This document shows positions 33,831-43,800 of a stretch of DNA of 64,000 nt, in pieces (position 1 is the first letter of the stretch; every line of letters starts with the position of its first letter). The stretch is taken from positions 131,286 through 195,285 of the forward strand of contig CAXAMN010001414.1 in assembly GCA_963970005.1 (NCBI GenBank). The letters run 5' to 3'. Position numbers and translations under genes: made by a program. This DNA is from Durusdinium trenchii (taxonomy: Eukaryota > Sar > Dinophyceae > Suessiales > Symbiodiniaceae). Under the pieces are notes generated by a model. That model ran no database searches and was not told where the DNA came from. It saw only the letters and a list, made by a program, of their open reading frames with translations.

Positions 33831-35184
33831 GTAGTAGGGGTTCTGACCCATTCGGAGAGGGAGATCCAACGGCACCCGAGGTCAGAGTACAAGACGGAGA
33901 TCAAACACTACTGGGGTGGACGGGGTGGACCGACGGCCTATCAGACGATGTACAGCCCCTCGGAGTGGATTGAACGGAAAAGGTTCGACGAAAAGGAGAT
34001 CGTGTTGGACGTGATTCAGAACTCAATCAGGAAAGAACTGTCCTCTTCAGAACTCAATCAGTTCTTCAGTTCGCCCTACCCGTTATTCAGAACTGTCATG
34101 TCGTGTATCCACTCTGCTGCACGTCTGGGCGGACCCTCCGGGGTCGACGGAAGCAAGCGTTCGACCCGCGATGTGCGGGCGAACTGCGGAGTCCGAACGG
34201 CACAGACCTGCGGCATGTTGCGGCTCTTGACCCACCGAACATGGAGACTATACATATATATATATATATTGTGTACCGAACGGGTGGTGGTGAACTCCAC
34301 TTCACCATCACCAACTGTACCATATCATAGCCGGGAAGTATGTGGATCACCTGCAAAGCCAATGCAAACCAATTGCAAAACCCTTTTGGGTGATAGATGT
34401 TGATTCAGTTCTCCGCACTAAACGCGGGAAAGTGGGCGAATCGTTCTTTTCCAGTTGAAGCGGCCCCAAGGTGGGATGATGTCATTGAATTTCTATCTTA
34501 GCCCTACCCTCTTGAAGTCACTTGAGGTTATGCACCGTGAAGTCACCAAGTAGCATAAAGTACCATTGCTCCTGGAGATGCTTCAGCTTCACCTCAAGAA
34601 AAGGCCCCCCTGAAAGCGAAGCGTAGCGAAGCAGCGGCCAAGGTACCTTGTCAGGCTTGGCATCTCTCTCCATCTTTGCGGCGCGGCTTGGCAAATGAGG
34701 ACCAGGAGGACACTGAAAAAAAGCACACGCACACACCTCTCTAGCAAGGGATGTTCTCCCACTCCCCGGTAAAATTGCCATGTTGGTCCCAAACCTTTTG
34801 GCGGAAGCTGCTAAAAACCGAGCTTGTGCTCAAGCTCAAGCCCATCACAATCGACAGAACCTTCTTAATTAGTGTTGCTTCTTGGTTTGGTGCTTTTCAA
34901 TGTATTTCCCCACTTCAAGCGACCACTCAGAATTTGAAGTGGTTCTGGGTGTTTCCATTGCCACCACCGAGTTGTTAGATTTGGTTCTGGGCCAACAACT
35001 CAGCTAGGTATCTCTAGGTGGTTCCGAGTGGTTCCGGAACATTTCCTAGTGGATCCCAGTTAAACACTATAAGGATCCAGGGATTCTAGGTCTAGGGTTT
35101 TAGTCTTTGGAACCACTGGTATACCAGCTATAGTGGTAACTGGATGCCCTGGGTTTCAGAACCCCTCTTGAAACGTCCCACAGA
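33831..35184. other. no supported gene
   Basis: TTCAGAACTCAATCAG is directly repeated at 34016 and 34052 and gives a short protein-like frame that I do not accept. 35019-35145 has GAGTGGTTCCGGAAC and TGGAACCACTGGTATACC as partial complements. Confidence 0.4.
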
Positions 35185-35292
35185 ACCCAGACATGCCGAG
35201 TGGGACTGTCATATTTACCGAGAAAAGGCCAGGGGTGGTCTGAGGGGATTTCATGTCGGTCAAGATTCCAGTCCCATGGATACGACCTGGGG
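35185..35292. mobile_element. foldback element, family A (diverged)
   Basis: ACCCAGACATGCCGAGTGGG and CCAGTCCCATGGATACGACC form the arms. GAGAAAAGGCCAGGGGTGG and TTTCATGTCGGTCAAG lie inside, as in the 9990 and 11352 copies. Confidence 0.65.
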
Positions 35293-35311
35293 TCTTTTGG
35301 AGGGCCGTGTT

Positions 35312-35396
35312 ACTAGTAGCGATGGCCTCCAACCTAATTGCAATGGCCTCCCACCTAATAGCGATGGCCTCCACCTAGTAGCTTCTAGCTACTAGT
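35312..35396. repeat. short tandem repeat, family H (AGCGATGGCCTCC)
   Basis: Three 21-22 base units of TAGCGATGGCCTCCAACCTA type in a row, framed by an ACTAGTAGC/GCTACTAGTAG palindrome. Single units recur at about 53705 and, inverted, at 58034-58060. Confidence 0.75.
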
Positions 35397-37535
35397 AGGG
35401 CTTGCATTTGACATGTCGAGAGATGCGAGGTACTGGCGCTTTGCTCGCTTCGGTCTCCAACTGCCTCCCCCCAGCGGGTCGCGACGCCTTGTGGGCTTGG
35501 TGGGGCGTGTGCTCGGCCTGGGCGCCTTAGGCGGGGCATGCCGGGGCGGACAGAAACGACGAGGTTGAAATTGGGAATTTCATGGAATTTCACGGGTTAG
35601 GTTAGACGACATGTTTTGCGAGCTGCTTAAATGAATGTATATAGATTATAGTACGTGATAGGTTTCAGTGGGATGTTTTCGTTTATGTTGATGGTTGAGG
35701 CTTCAAACGGGTGGACATTTGCTGGGTCGAGAGGATGGATATGATATGAGGTTGCCCACGATGGTGATCGTGCATTTTGTAGATGGCTTCTTGCTGGAAC
35801 AGCATCGCAAAACTGGATCGTCGATGTTCTACTAACCAACCAAAGGACTAGAATCTCAAAAAGGGACGTAGTAATACTATTATATAATATCTATTGTCTA
35901 TCTATCTACTGCATCTACCTACCCATCAATCCCATTATAAATCCAGCGGGTCGCGAGCTACCCACCTACCTACCCACCTCGATGGTGGACGACTCATCTA
36001 CCTATCACCCTGCAGGTAGGTCGGACATCCATCGCCGTCCGGTCGACGGTCGAGCGGCCAGGTCAGCTGCTACCGCCGATCAATGTCACTGCCTTGGAGA
36101 TCGCTTTAGGTTTACGTCCCCAGCCGCCACAGCACTTGCCCCCGCAAGTGCGTGGAGCCACCTGCCTTGGGGCCGGACGATGCGTAAAGGAGGCGTTGGA
36201 TGTGTGGGAAGATGTGTGGTTCTTAGATGGAAAGAAGGACGGTGCGACGGGTTTCCTTCTGTGATGGTTTGCTGGTGACATTGGGTGACTAAGTTGAAGC
36301 AGCAAGCATTGTTGGCTGTTTGACGAGGTACTGTAGCTGTAATGACGTTTCTTGGGGCATGGCAAATTGGCCGGAAGGAAATGGACAATGGACGTATGCT
36401 TGGCCTGACACATGTCAAACGGTTTCTTGGAGTCTGCTTGCTTCTCACTATCAACCCTGCCCCAAACCAACATGGGAATGGGCTTGGAGGATGTTCGCCT
36501 TGTTTCTTGGTAGTTGCTGGCGTGGCATGGGCAGACACCTTGGTCGCCATCTCTGACTTCGTTTGACTCAGGCTTTCCCAGTGAACCCTTGGTTGATAGG
36601 AGGCGATCCGGTCACCGAAAGACTAGTACATCTCAGTACATGAAGTTCATTTCTTGAGGGGTTTCCTAGTTTTCGCATCCTTTCGTATCTTCTAGCTGTC
36701 TTCACCTCCAAGGCAATGGCGTGCCCCTTTGACTTCAATGCTCATGCAGGGCGTGGCGAGGCTAGCAGCGGTGGGCATTGTGCAGCTAGATGGGCTGTAA
36801 GAGCTTCCAAGGGGCTCCCTGACCACAGTTACACAGGTCACCAAAGGGAATAGCATGGAATAGTATGTACCAGCTCACGGCAACAGAACAACGACAACCT
36901 ACTATTTCCCTGATTTGGCCTTTCGGTTTTTGCCGTTCGTTCCTCCTTTTGGCCGAAGCACGCAGGTCTTTGGGATCACCCGTGTGTCGCGGCGTCCGGA
37001 ACTGGTCGGCTTGGGCTTCTATGGCCTGGCAGGGGCCTTGGTGGCCACCACCGGAACGCAGGCGCCGCCGGCGGAGAAAGGGTGGATGAGGGTGATGGAG
37101 GCTGGAGTAGCTTGGAGTGCTGGAATCGCTTAGCTGGAATCCGTTGGAAAGAGAGTGGCGGCGGAGCTGGGCGAGCTGCCCGGAGGGTGAATCTGATGTG
37201 CCGCTGTTGTGAATTGATCAGCTTTTTGAGCTGTAATGTATAAATGAGACTCTTGATTAATACACCCCCGCTTTTGAATTGAAACACCTCCTATTTCATC
37301 AATATAATTCAATATAATAAAACGTCCATGTGAAGAGGTTTCTCAATCCAAACGGTATAGAGGTTTTTGTATTAAGATTCTACATGACTTGGGTCCAAAG
37401 ATGCCCTTGACCGAGTGGCTGGCGACCGTCTTGCAGAACATCAAAGTTGGGGGAAGAGCAGATTGGGGGGGTCCTCCCGATTCCAAATCGCCTTTGAGCA
37501 ACAAGTCAACAAGTGGAGCAACGACAGATGCTTTT
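35397..37535. other. no supported gene
   Basis: Open frames at 36060-36550 and 36865-37130 lie on both strands without recognisable content. A half family G motif is at 37247. Confidence 0.4.
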
Positions 37536-37680
37536 CCCAGACGCTCCACGTGACTGGCCATATATACCTACATTGCGATGATTTTCAGGGGGTCAATGTG
37601 TGTCAGGAGCAGGTTTCAGGCATGAATACCAGGGAAAAAGGGACTGACATTATCCCAACACCAATGGTGGAGTGTCCGGG
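37536..37680. mobile_element. foldback element, family A (long, diverged)
   Basis: CCCAGACGCTCCACGTGACTG at the left and CAATGGTGGAGTGTCCGGG at the right. The core has ATACCTACATTGCGATG and GGGGGTCAATGTGTG. It seems to carry about 40 extra bases. Confidence 0.5.
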
Positions 37681-37790
37681 CACGCGATGCTTAGCAGTAC
37701 CTGTTGTCACCTGGCCTGGAAGCTTTGAAAACCATGGATCAACAGCCATCGCGCAAATCCCGTTCATCAAGTGTGTTCCACCAAGATCCT

Positions 37791-37891
37791 TACCAAACCA
37801 TCCATGAGACTTGGCCTATATATCTACATTGGGATGCTTTCAGGGGTCAATTGATCGGCATATGTTTCAGTCCGGATGGTAGGTTTGGGTG
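37791..37891. mobile_element. foldback element, family A
   Basis: ACCAAACCATCCATGAGACTTGG at the left and CAGTCCGGATGGTAGGTTTGGG at the right, with GGGGTCAATTGATCGGCATA in the middle. It lies about 110 bases downstream of another family A copy. Confidence 0.65.
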
Positions 37892-37986
37892 TCATCCAGT
37901 CTCTCAGCCCTGCTAGGTCGCCATGTGGGGTATCGGCCCCTTGGTATCCTTTAGCATCCTTGCAATTCATAGTGCCACTCGGCTTT

Positions 37987-38074
37987 CCAACAGAGGTTGA
38001 AGAACCCTAGTTCGACTACCCTATAGGTACCCCAGGTTACGGGTCCTAGTTCAGGTCACTTAACCTCTGTTGGT
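37987..38074. mobile_element. foldback element, family F
   Basis: CCAACAGAGGTTGAAG at the left pairs with TTAACCTCTGTTGG at the right. The interior is AGAACCCTAGTTCGACTACC and TATAGGTACCCCAGG. It matches the element at 56219. Confidence 0.8.
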
Positions 38075-38663
38075 TATCTCCACACTGCAGTCCTTTTTTT
38101 CCGCAGGGGACTGTGAGAGTGCAGTTTGTTTTTTGGGGGTTTCTGCTTTAAGGACATCTGCCTGAATGTTCTTTGTTTGTGTGCAGTCTGTTCTTTTTTG
38201 GGGGTGGGCAGCCAAACCCAACCCGGTTCCATTTCTTTGCCAGTCGACCACTTCCTCCTGAGTCGACTGGCACGTCCAGTCGAGGATCGCGTGCAGAGAC
38301 GCGGTGGCGAATTGTCCCAGGAGAAGGAGCAGTGCCTTGGTGAAGAACTGCGGGTTTCCAGATGCTATGGACGGATGTGGATGAAAGACACGGGCAAGTC
38401 AACGCAATTATAGTATTATATAAATCTATTATTCATTATATGTCGTTTCTTTTGTGTGTGCATTTCGTCGCTCAAATAACAAGACATACACATAAACAAT
38501 GGACATAATGTTGGATCCTGATTAGCAAAAGCGGGTCCCTCCCTCAGCTAAACAAATGGGAGGTCCTCTGTGATAAGCTACCGCCAAAACAGACCCGGGT
38601 TCTTGGGAGAATTCCTTTTGTATTTAATTGATTGTAGTATTAATGTTCCTTTCTCAGGCTCCT

Positions 38664-38815
38664 TGTAGATATTCTCAGCAATCCATTAATTTATCCGACT
38701 AAGAAGAGTACAAAGAAGGTTCTCAGGTTGCCTGCGGGAACTAGAGAAACCTATATATACCCTACACTTCAACGGCCTCAATATTTGTGGCTGTTACAAC
38801 GGCCGCAAAACCTTA
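38664..38815. repeat. upstream copy of gene-flanking repeat, family K
   Basis: It contains TTCTCAGCAATCCATTAATTT, ACTAGAGAAACCTATATATACC and, at 38771-38796, AACGGCCTCAATATTTGTGG followed by CTGTTA. The same three motifs occur, reordered, at 49870-50236, just past the stop of the large gene. Confidence 0.7.
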
Positions 38816-39345
38816 CATGAGTCCCCTTTGGACGGCTGGCTGTCCAAGCTCAAGTCCCCTTTCGCCGCGCCGCTCACAGATCAAGACATAATGCGCAGGT
38901 GACGGTGACATATGTCAAAATGATAGATCCCTATTTTCAAAGGATGGTTCAGCTTCAGCACTGATCTTTGAAAGCGCAGCTTTTCAAGAGCCAGGGACTT
39001 AATGACTGACGCAAAATAGACCAGAATCTTTGAGGGCCCACTCATACCTATTCCATGCCTGGCCTAGGGAAAAAAAGAACTGAAGCACTCGGAGGTGCGC
39101 CACTCTTTGCCCAGCACTGCAGTGGCTACTAGACTCACAGTTGTTTTCACACGCATCCTAAATTTGATTCAGTGGCCCTGACATTTGGCTTTGAGAAACA
39201 GCTGGCCGCTTCGATCTGTTTTCTGCGCTGCGAAATGCAGCCCGGTTCCAGTGAGAATCGCTCGACGCTCCTGAAGGCAGGCGCATTTGGAGAAATACTT
39301 TGTGGGGTGGGGTGGGGGTGCCCGGGAGCCCGCCCATGTCGCAAG

Positions 39346-39457
39346 GCCTTCTATGAGGATTGGTTGAGCAATGAGGACTACATCACAGAGCGTTTCTACA
39401 AGCTCGCTGTGAAGTCTTCGATTCCCAAAGTCAAAGTTGAGAAGCGGATTGCGTGTG
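39346..39457 (+). CDS. candidate exon upstream of the large gene
   Basis: 112 bases between a CGCAAG acceptor and a GTAAGG donor, reading AFYEDWLSNEDYITER and FYKLAVKSSIPKVKVEK. The content resembles the EAWTECAGKW domain at 44783 in spacing, so it could be a first copy of that domain. It may instead belong to the same gene's 5' part or to a remnant of another family member. I am unsure which. Confidence 0.45.
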
Positions 39458-39801
39458 GTAAGGTGGGACCACAAAGAATCACAAGTAAAAGTCCTAGAAT
39501 CCGTGCGTAGAGTCGGCGTAGAAACCCACTTGTGCAGGCACCTTGTACTTTCAGCTTCGTGGATGTTGACAGTAAGGGGAAAGTCAGCCCCGAAACGGCC
39601 CAAACCTAAATGTCAAATTGCCATTGGTTCTAAAGACGTATAGCCCATGCAGCAACAGCCCAGGTCCAGGATGATGTCAACCACGCTTTCTTGTTAGATT
39701 TCTTGGCAACCTTCGCGGCAGACCTTCCGAGAGTTTCAGAGATGAAGGCAAGCCAAGCTGGTCACCGAAACATATGATTCCTTTATAATTTATGATGGCA
39801 G

Positions 39802-39900
39802 GCAGTGCTGAGCTCTGTCGCCAAATCCTGGGGATACAGGATTGTGTCCAAATCTGATGAGCGCGACGAATTGCAGGACAGGCTTGTTATAAGAGCCATG
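39802..39900 (+). CDS. candidate exon (AVLSSVAKSWGYRIV)
   Basis: After the acceptor GATGGCAG, a frame reads AVLSSVAKSWGYRIVSKS and DERDELQDRLVIRAM. Charge and composition are protein-like. The 3' boundary is uncertain; the frame itself runs to a stop near 39950. Confidence 0.4.
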
Positions 39901-39972
39901 CCATGCATGTCATGTCGACCGATTTCCAACATTGGGCTAAATCATTGACCTTCAAAGGACTGGGCTGAAGAG

Positions 39973-40035
39973 GAAGCTAAGCTACAACTTGGATTGGCCC
40001 GGTATGTGATTCGAAGAGCTTTCAAAAATCGTGGA
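39973..40035 (+). CDS. candidate short exon (EAKLQLGLARYVIRR)
   Basis: Sixty-three bases, exactly 21 codons, between GAAGAG and GTGAGG: EAKLQLGLARYVIRRAF then KNRG. The clean phase and the splice-like edges support an exon. Confidence 0.4.
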
Positions 40036-40104
40036 GTGAGGTGGGGGTCCTTCCGATACATAAACCCGTCGTCCTGCTCCATTGGCCAGGCATGGACACA
40101 CCAG

Positions 40105-40168
40105 GATGGAGGAGTTGAAGAGCCTGGTCAAATCGATCCGTCCAGGCTTGGGCAATCTTTCGGGCCGG
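40105..40168 (+). CDS. candidate short exon (MEELKSLVKSIRPG)
   Basis: After ACACCAG the sequence reads MEELKSLVKSIRPGLGN in one frame up to a nearby stop. It is plausible as a small exon leading to the acidic exon at 40242. The donor is not clear. Confidence 0.3.
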
Positions 40169-40241
40169 TTCTAGGGGTACTTTAAAATCTTAACTTCCCA
40201 CGTCCCACGTTGTTGTTAATGTCACGCACGACCATGCGCAG

Positions 40242-40885
40242 AACCGAATGTGAAGATGATCCGGAAGCCAAAGAGCAAGGATGGTGAAGGTGTGAGTTCT
40301 GAGGTGGATGAAAGCGGGAAGGAACCACCAGAAGAGACAACAATAGCTGACACGTTCAAGTCAGCCCCCTCAGCTGATTTAGAATCTGATACCGAGTTCA
40401 TCACCACTCCAACGCCAGAAGCCGTGGCTGAGGCCATTTCTGAGGTACCTCATCAGGTACCTAAACCGGAGCCTGAAGCCATCCCGCCCGCCGTTCCTCA
40501 TGAGGTACCTAACCTGCAGCCTGAAGTCACCAAGGCCGTTCCTGAGGCACCTAATGAGCCTGAAATTTCTTCAGGCTTGACGGCTGAGATGGGAGACTTG
40601 AGCTTGGAGAGCCAACCGTCCAAAGAGAACCTTGTAGCTGCTCAGGAGGCTCAGCAGTCCAAAGTCGCTGGGCCCCAACTGATCGAGCCTGTGGTTGAGA
40701 ACGTGATTGAGCTTGAGGATTCCCAACCAGTTGCTCCTGAAGTTTCCCCTGCCCCCGAGCTGGCTCAGGAACCGATCGAGCCTGTGGTCAAGGTTGAGGA
40801 GGTGATTGATGATTCCCAATCAGTTGATCCTTCTGAAGTTTCTCCTGCAAACCAGACCAAAACTTCCTGCCACGTACCAAGGATT
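40242..40885 (+). CDS. exon: acidic Pro/Glu-rich N-terminal region
   Basis: It begins after the acceptor ATGCGCAG. It reads about 210 residues with low-complexity repeats: PHQVPKPEPEAIPP then PHEVPNLQPEVTKA, and later IEPVVENVIELEDSQP then IEPVVKVEEVIDDSQS. It is disordered and acidic by composition. This frame stops at 40886, while the next domain is read two bases over from about 40856. Either an intron boundary near 40800-40856 or a frameshift separates the two. Confidence 0.6.
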
Positions 40886-43800
40886 TGAAGCTTCTGGATA
40901 TTTTCTGTGGCGCTGCTGCTATGTCTACTGCATGGGGCCGTGCCCTCAACAACAGTTTTCCAAAAAAAGTGGGAAGCATGCCTGCAGAACTCTTGTTGCT
41001 GGTGATCCCACCAATGGACCAAGTGGCTTGGAGATTTTGACCGCGTGAGGCGAAAAGTCCAGGAAGTCGCGGGAACCTGAGATGTCCCAAGATCTCAACA
41101 AATCTTAAAACACCTTTCTGGACGAGTGGCACTTCTTTTTCTGCTACTTCAATATTAAATTGCTTCTCACTCGGGGTCTGATTAAATTGAATGTTGCCAA
41201 TTGAGGGAGAAGTATGACGTGGAACTTGGAGAGCACTGTGACCTATCCACGACGTCTGGGCCCCATGAGTATATACCAGCTACAAAAAAATAGGGACAAC
41301 TACGCAACAGTTGGCCCTATTAATTGTTTCTTCACTATCGGATCATCCGTGCTCAGGCAAGGCTTCAAAAACTTGCTCCACATGGCCTTGCGCTTGGAAG
41401 AGGACGCGCTGGCCGTATGCGGCCTTCCATGTACGTCCTACGTTTTCATTAACAGTGGCACACATGGCCGGAAAAAGGCTGTACCATACGGGGACGAAAA
41501 CAAAAGCTATGTTTGCACTGCAAACTTGTTCCTGGTACTGCTCTTAGCATATTTTTTATAGTAGAGTGGGTTTGCAATTTGTACTTCAAGAGCAGCAGCA
41601 TACTTGCCAAGTTTCCGTCAATGTGACCAAGCAAGTGACCAGCGCAGCGCCAGTCGTCCAGCCCAGGCTTACAACCCGTCTCATCTTCGTCCTCATGCTG
41701 CTTTCGGTGAGGTCTTGTTTCTGGTTCATTGAACAGCCTGGAAGCAGCCGGCTGATTCACCACCCTGAACTTCTTTACTTGTTGGACCTGCTCAACAAGT
41801 TCGTTCACGAGACCTCCTTTGTTAGATTGCCCTTTCCTAAGTTCCCACATGAAAAAACATGTCAGCCTGTGTTCTTGCTGAAATCGGACAACAAGCAACA
41901 AGACTGCCGCTCAGTTTTATGGGATGTTGGGGCGCCAAAACGTTGAAGCCAAGCATGGCACTTGGTCTTTGGCAGGGTGCCCAGATTTCACGGTCTCTTC
42001 ACGCCCAAATGTGGTCGTTCACCCAAATCTGGGGTTGTTTCACGCTTGTTCACGGCAATTCACGCTGAGTCCTTGGATCCACTCCCTGAAGAAGAAGCTG
42101 ACAAAGACGCGCCGGGCCTCACTTTGCTCAAACGGTGTGGCGGTCAAGACGGTGAACAAAACGAATGGGAAGCCGGGAGTGTGAGGGGCTCATCCAACCA
42201 GATTTTTGCAACACACCCATGATTGGTTTGAGAATCTCAACACTGCCATTTGCTGTTTGAGGAAGGGTGGACCCAAGCTGAAGATGACACAGGTATATAC
42301 GATGAAGTTTGCACGTGGGGTCTATGCTTTGCATGCTCACTACAAGGCACCAATCCTCTCATACAAGGTCTTTCTAGTTAAGCGCGCGCGTGGAGGCCAA
42401 GAAAATGTGTGTGCGCTACGAGCATCCATTGCAGCGGCTGGGAAAGTTCCATGTCAGAAGGCCGAGATATTGCATTTTGGTCTCCAACCCAAAAAAGGTT
42501 TCAGGCTTGGCATGAGTCCCAACCCTTTGAAATTCCAATTCTTCCAGGTACCTGGCGGCGTCTACAAGTTCTTCGCCCGTGGGAAGCTGGGGGTGCTGAG
42601 GTCTTACGTGAAGAATCAGATTCGAGAGGGTTCTTACAAGCCCGTGTTTTGAATCACGGTGTGATCTACACTTGAAATGCAAATTCATGTTGCCTGAATG
42701 CCTTTTCCAACATATACAACGGTGTTGGTATGGAAATTAATAAGCCATGTCACACGGAAGGGCTTCACTCAAGACTCGTATGATGGAGTTTGCTAAATCC
42801 CTCCAGCCTGTGCTCTCAATTTTGGTTCCTCGTCTAATTTGCTCAAACCCTTCCAGAAAGTGGCTGGACCGAAGTAGCGTGAACTACCGTGAATGAGCGT
42901 GAAACAGCCGCAAAATAGCGTGAACGGCCACAAATTTGCGTGAACGGCCCGTGAATTCTGGGTCCACAAAACCCATGTTTTTTTTGCAACAATCAAGCTA
43001 GCCTTTTTGATGATTATGTTGTTCCAACTTGGCTCAAAAGCAGGCTGCAGTACTTCCTAAAGCATTTTCTCGATGCCCGACGCTGTCCAAGACGCGATTG
43101 CAAAGGCAAAGGCTCGAGCAGCCAAGGCAGCCTGTATCGCGTCAGAAGCTGAGAAAATTTTTTGGCTTCAATCGATCACACATGGACATTGTGGTGACAC
43201 ATTGAGGCCCCCTACACCATCGCCTAGATCTGGTGGTCAAGGCTAGCGCTCACTAAAGCCCATTTACTACACCAAAACATATCAAACGAATCGTATTTGT
43301 CATATCCGCACACTCCTCAATCCACAGAACCGTCCTTACACTAGTCGTTTTTGGCAGTCTGTTCATCCCGAATTATGATTTTGGTATAGTTGTTGACCAT
43401 TTGGCCAGGTGGCCTGTCAAGTATGGACTCGCAAGAGACTATCCCAGCTACTCCAAGGGCCCTCGAGAAATCCTTTCAAGAAGTCGCAGAGCTAAAGAGG
43501 AGATTGGATCTCGAGGACCAGGAGAGACATGAGGAGGATGTCAAAAGAGCCAAACGGGCACAACAGCCAGTTGCCACACCAGCCAGGAATGGTGGGGTAA
43601 CAATTACCGAGGTGGCTCCTACGCTCCCTCAGTCTCAGGAATGGGAATGGGAAGGGCAGGATTGGGACAGTTGGGGTTGGGACAATACAAGGACTCACTC
43701 GTGGTATGACAATGGCTACACGATGTGGAAGAAGAACAGTTATGATGTGTACAATCCTGATCGCACAGAGTACTACGATGACCAGTGGCAGTTTTTTCCC

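Noticed and set aside
33948-34403. Frame beginning MYSPSEWIERKRFDEKE
   Set aside because: The first part looks protein-like, but it rests on a short direct repeat (TTCAGAACTCAATCAG) and continues into a (TA)n run.
40802-40855. 54-base GT-AG intron joining the acidic exon to the LLDIFCG segment
   Set aside because: Its length is a multiple of three, so removing it would not produce the needed change of frame.
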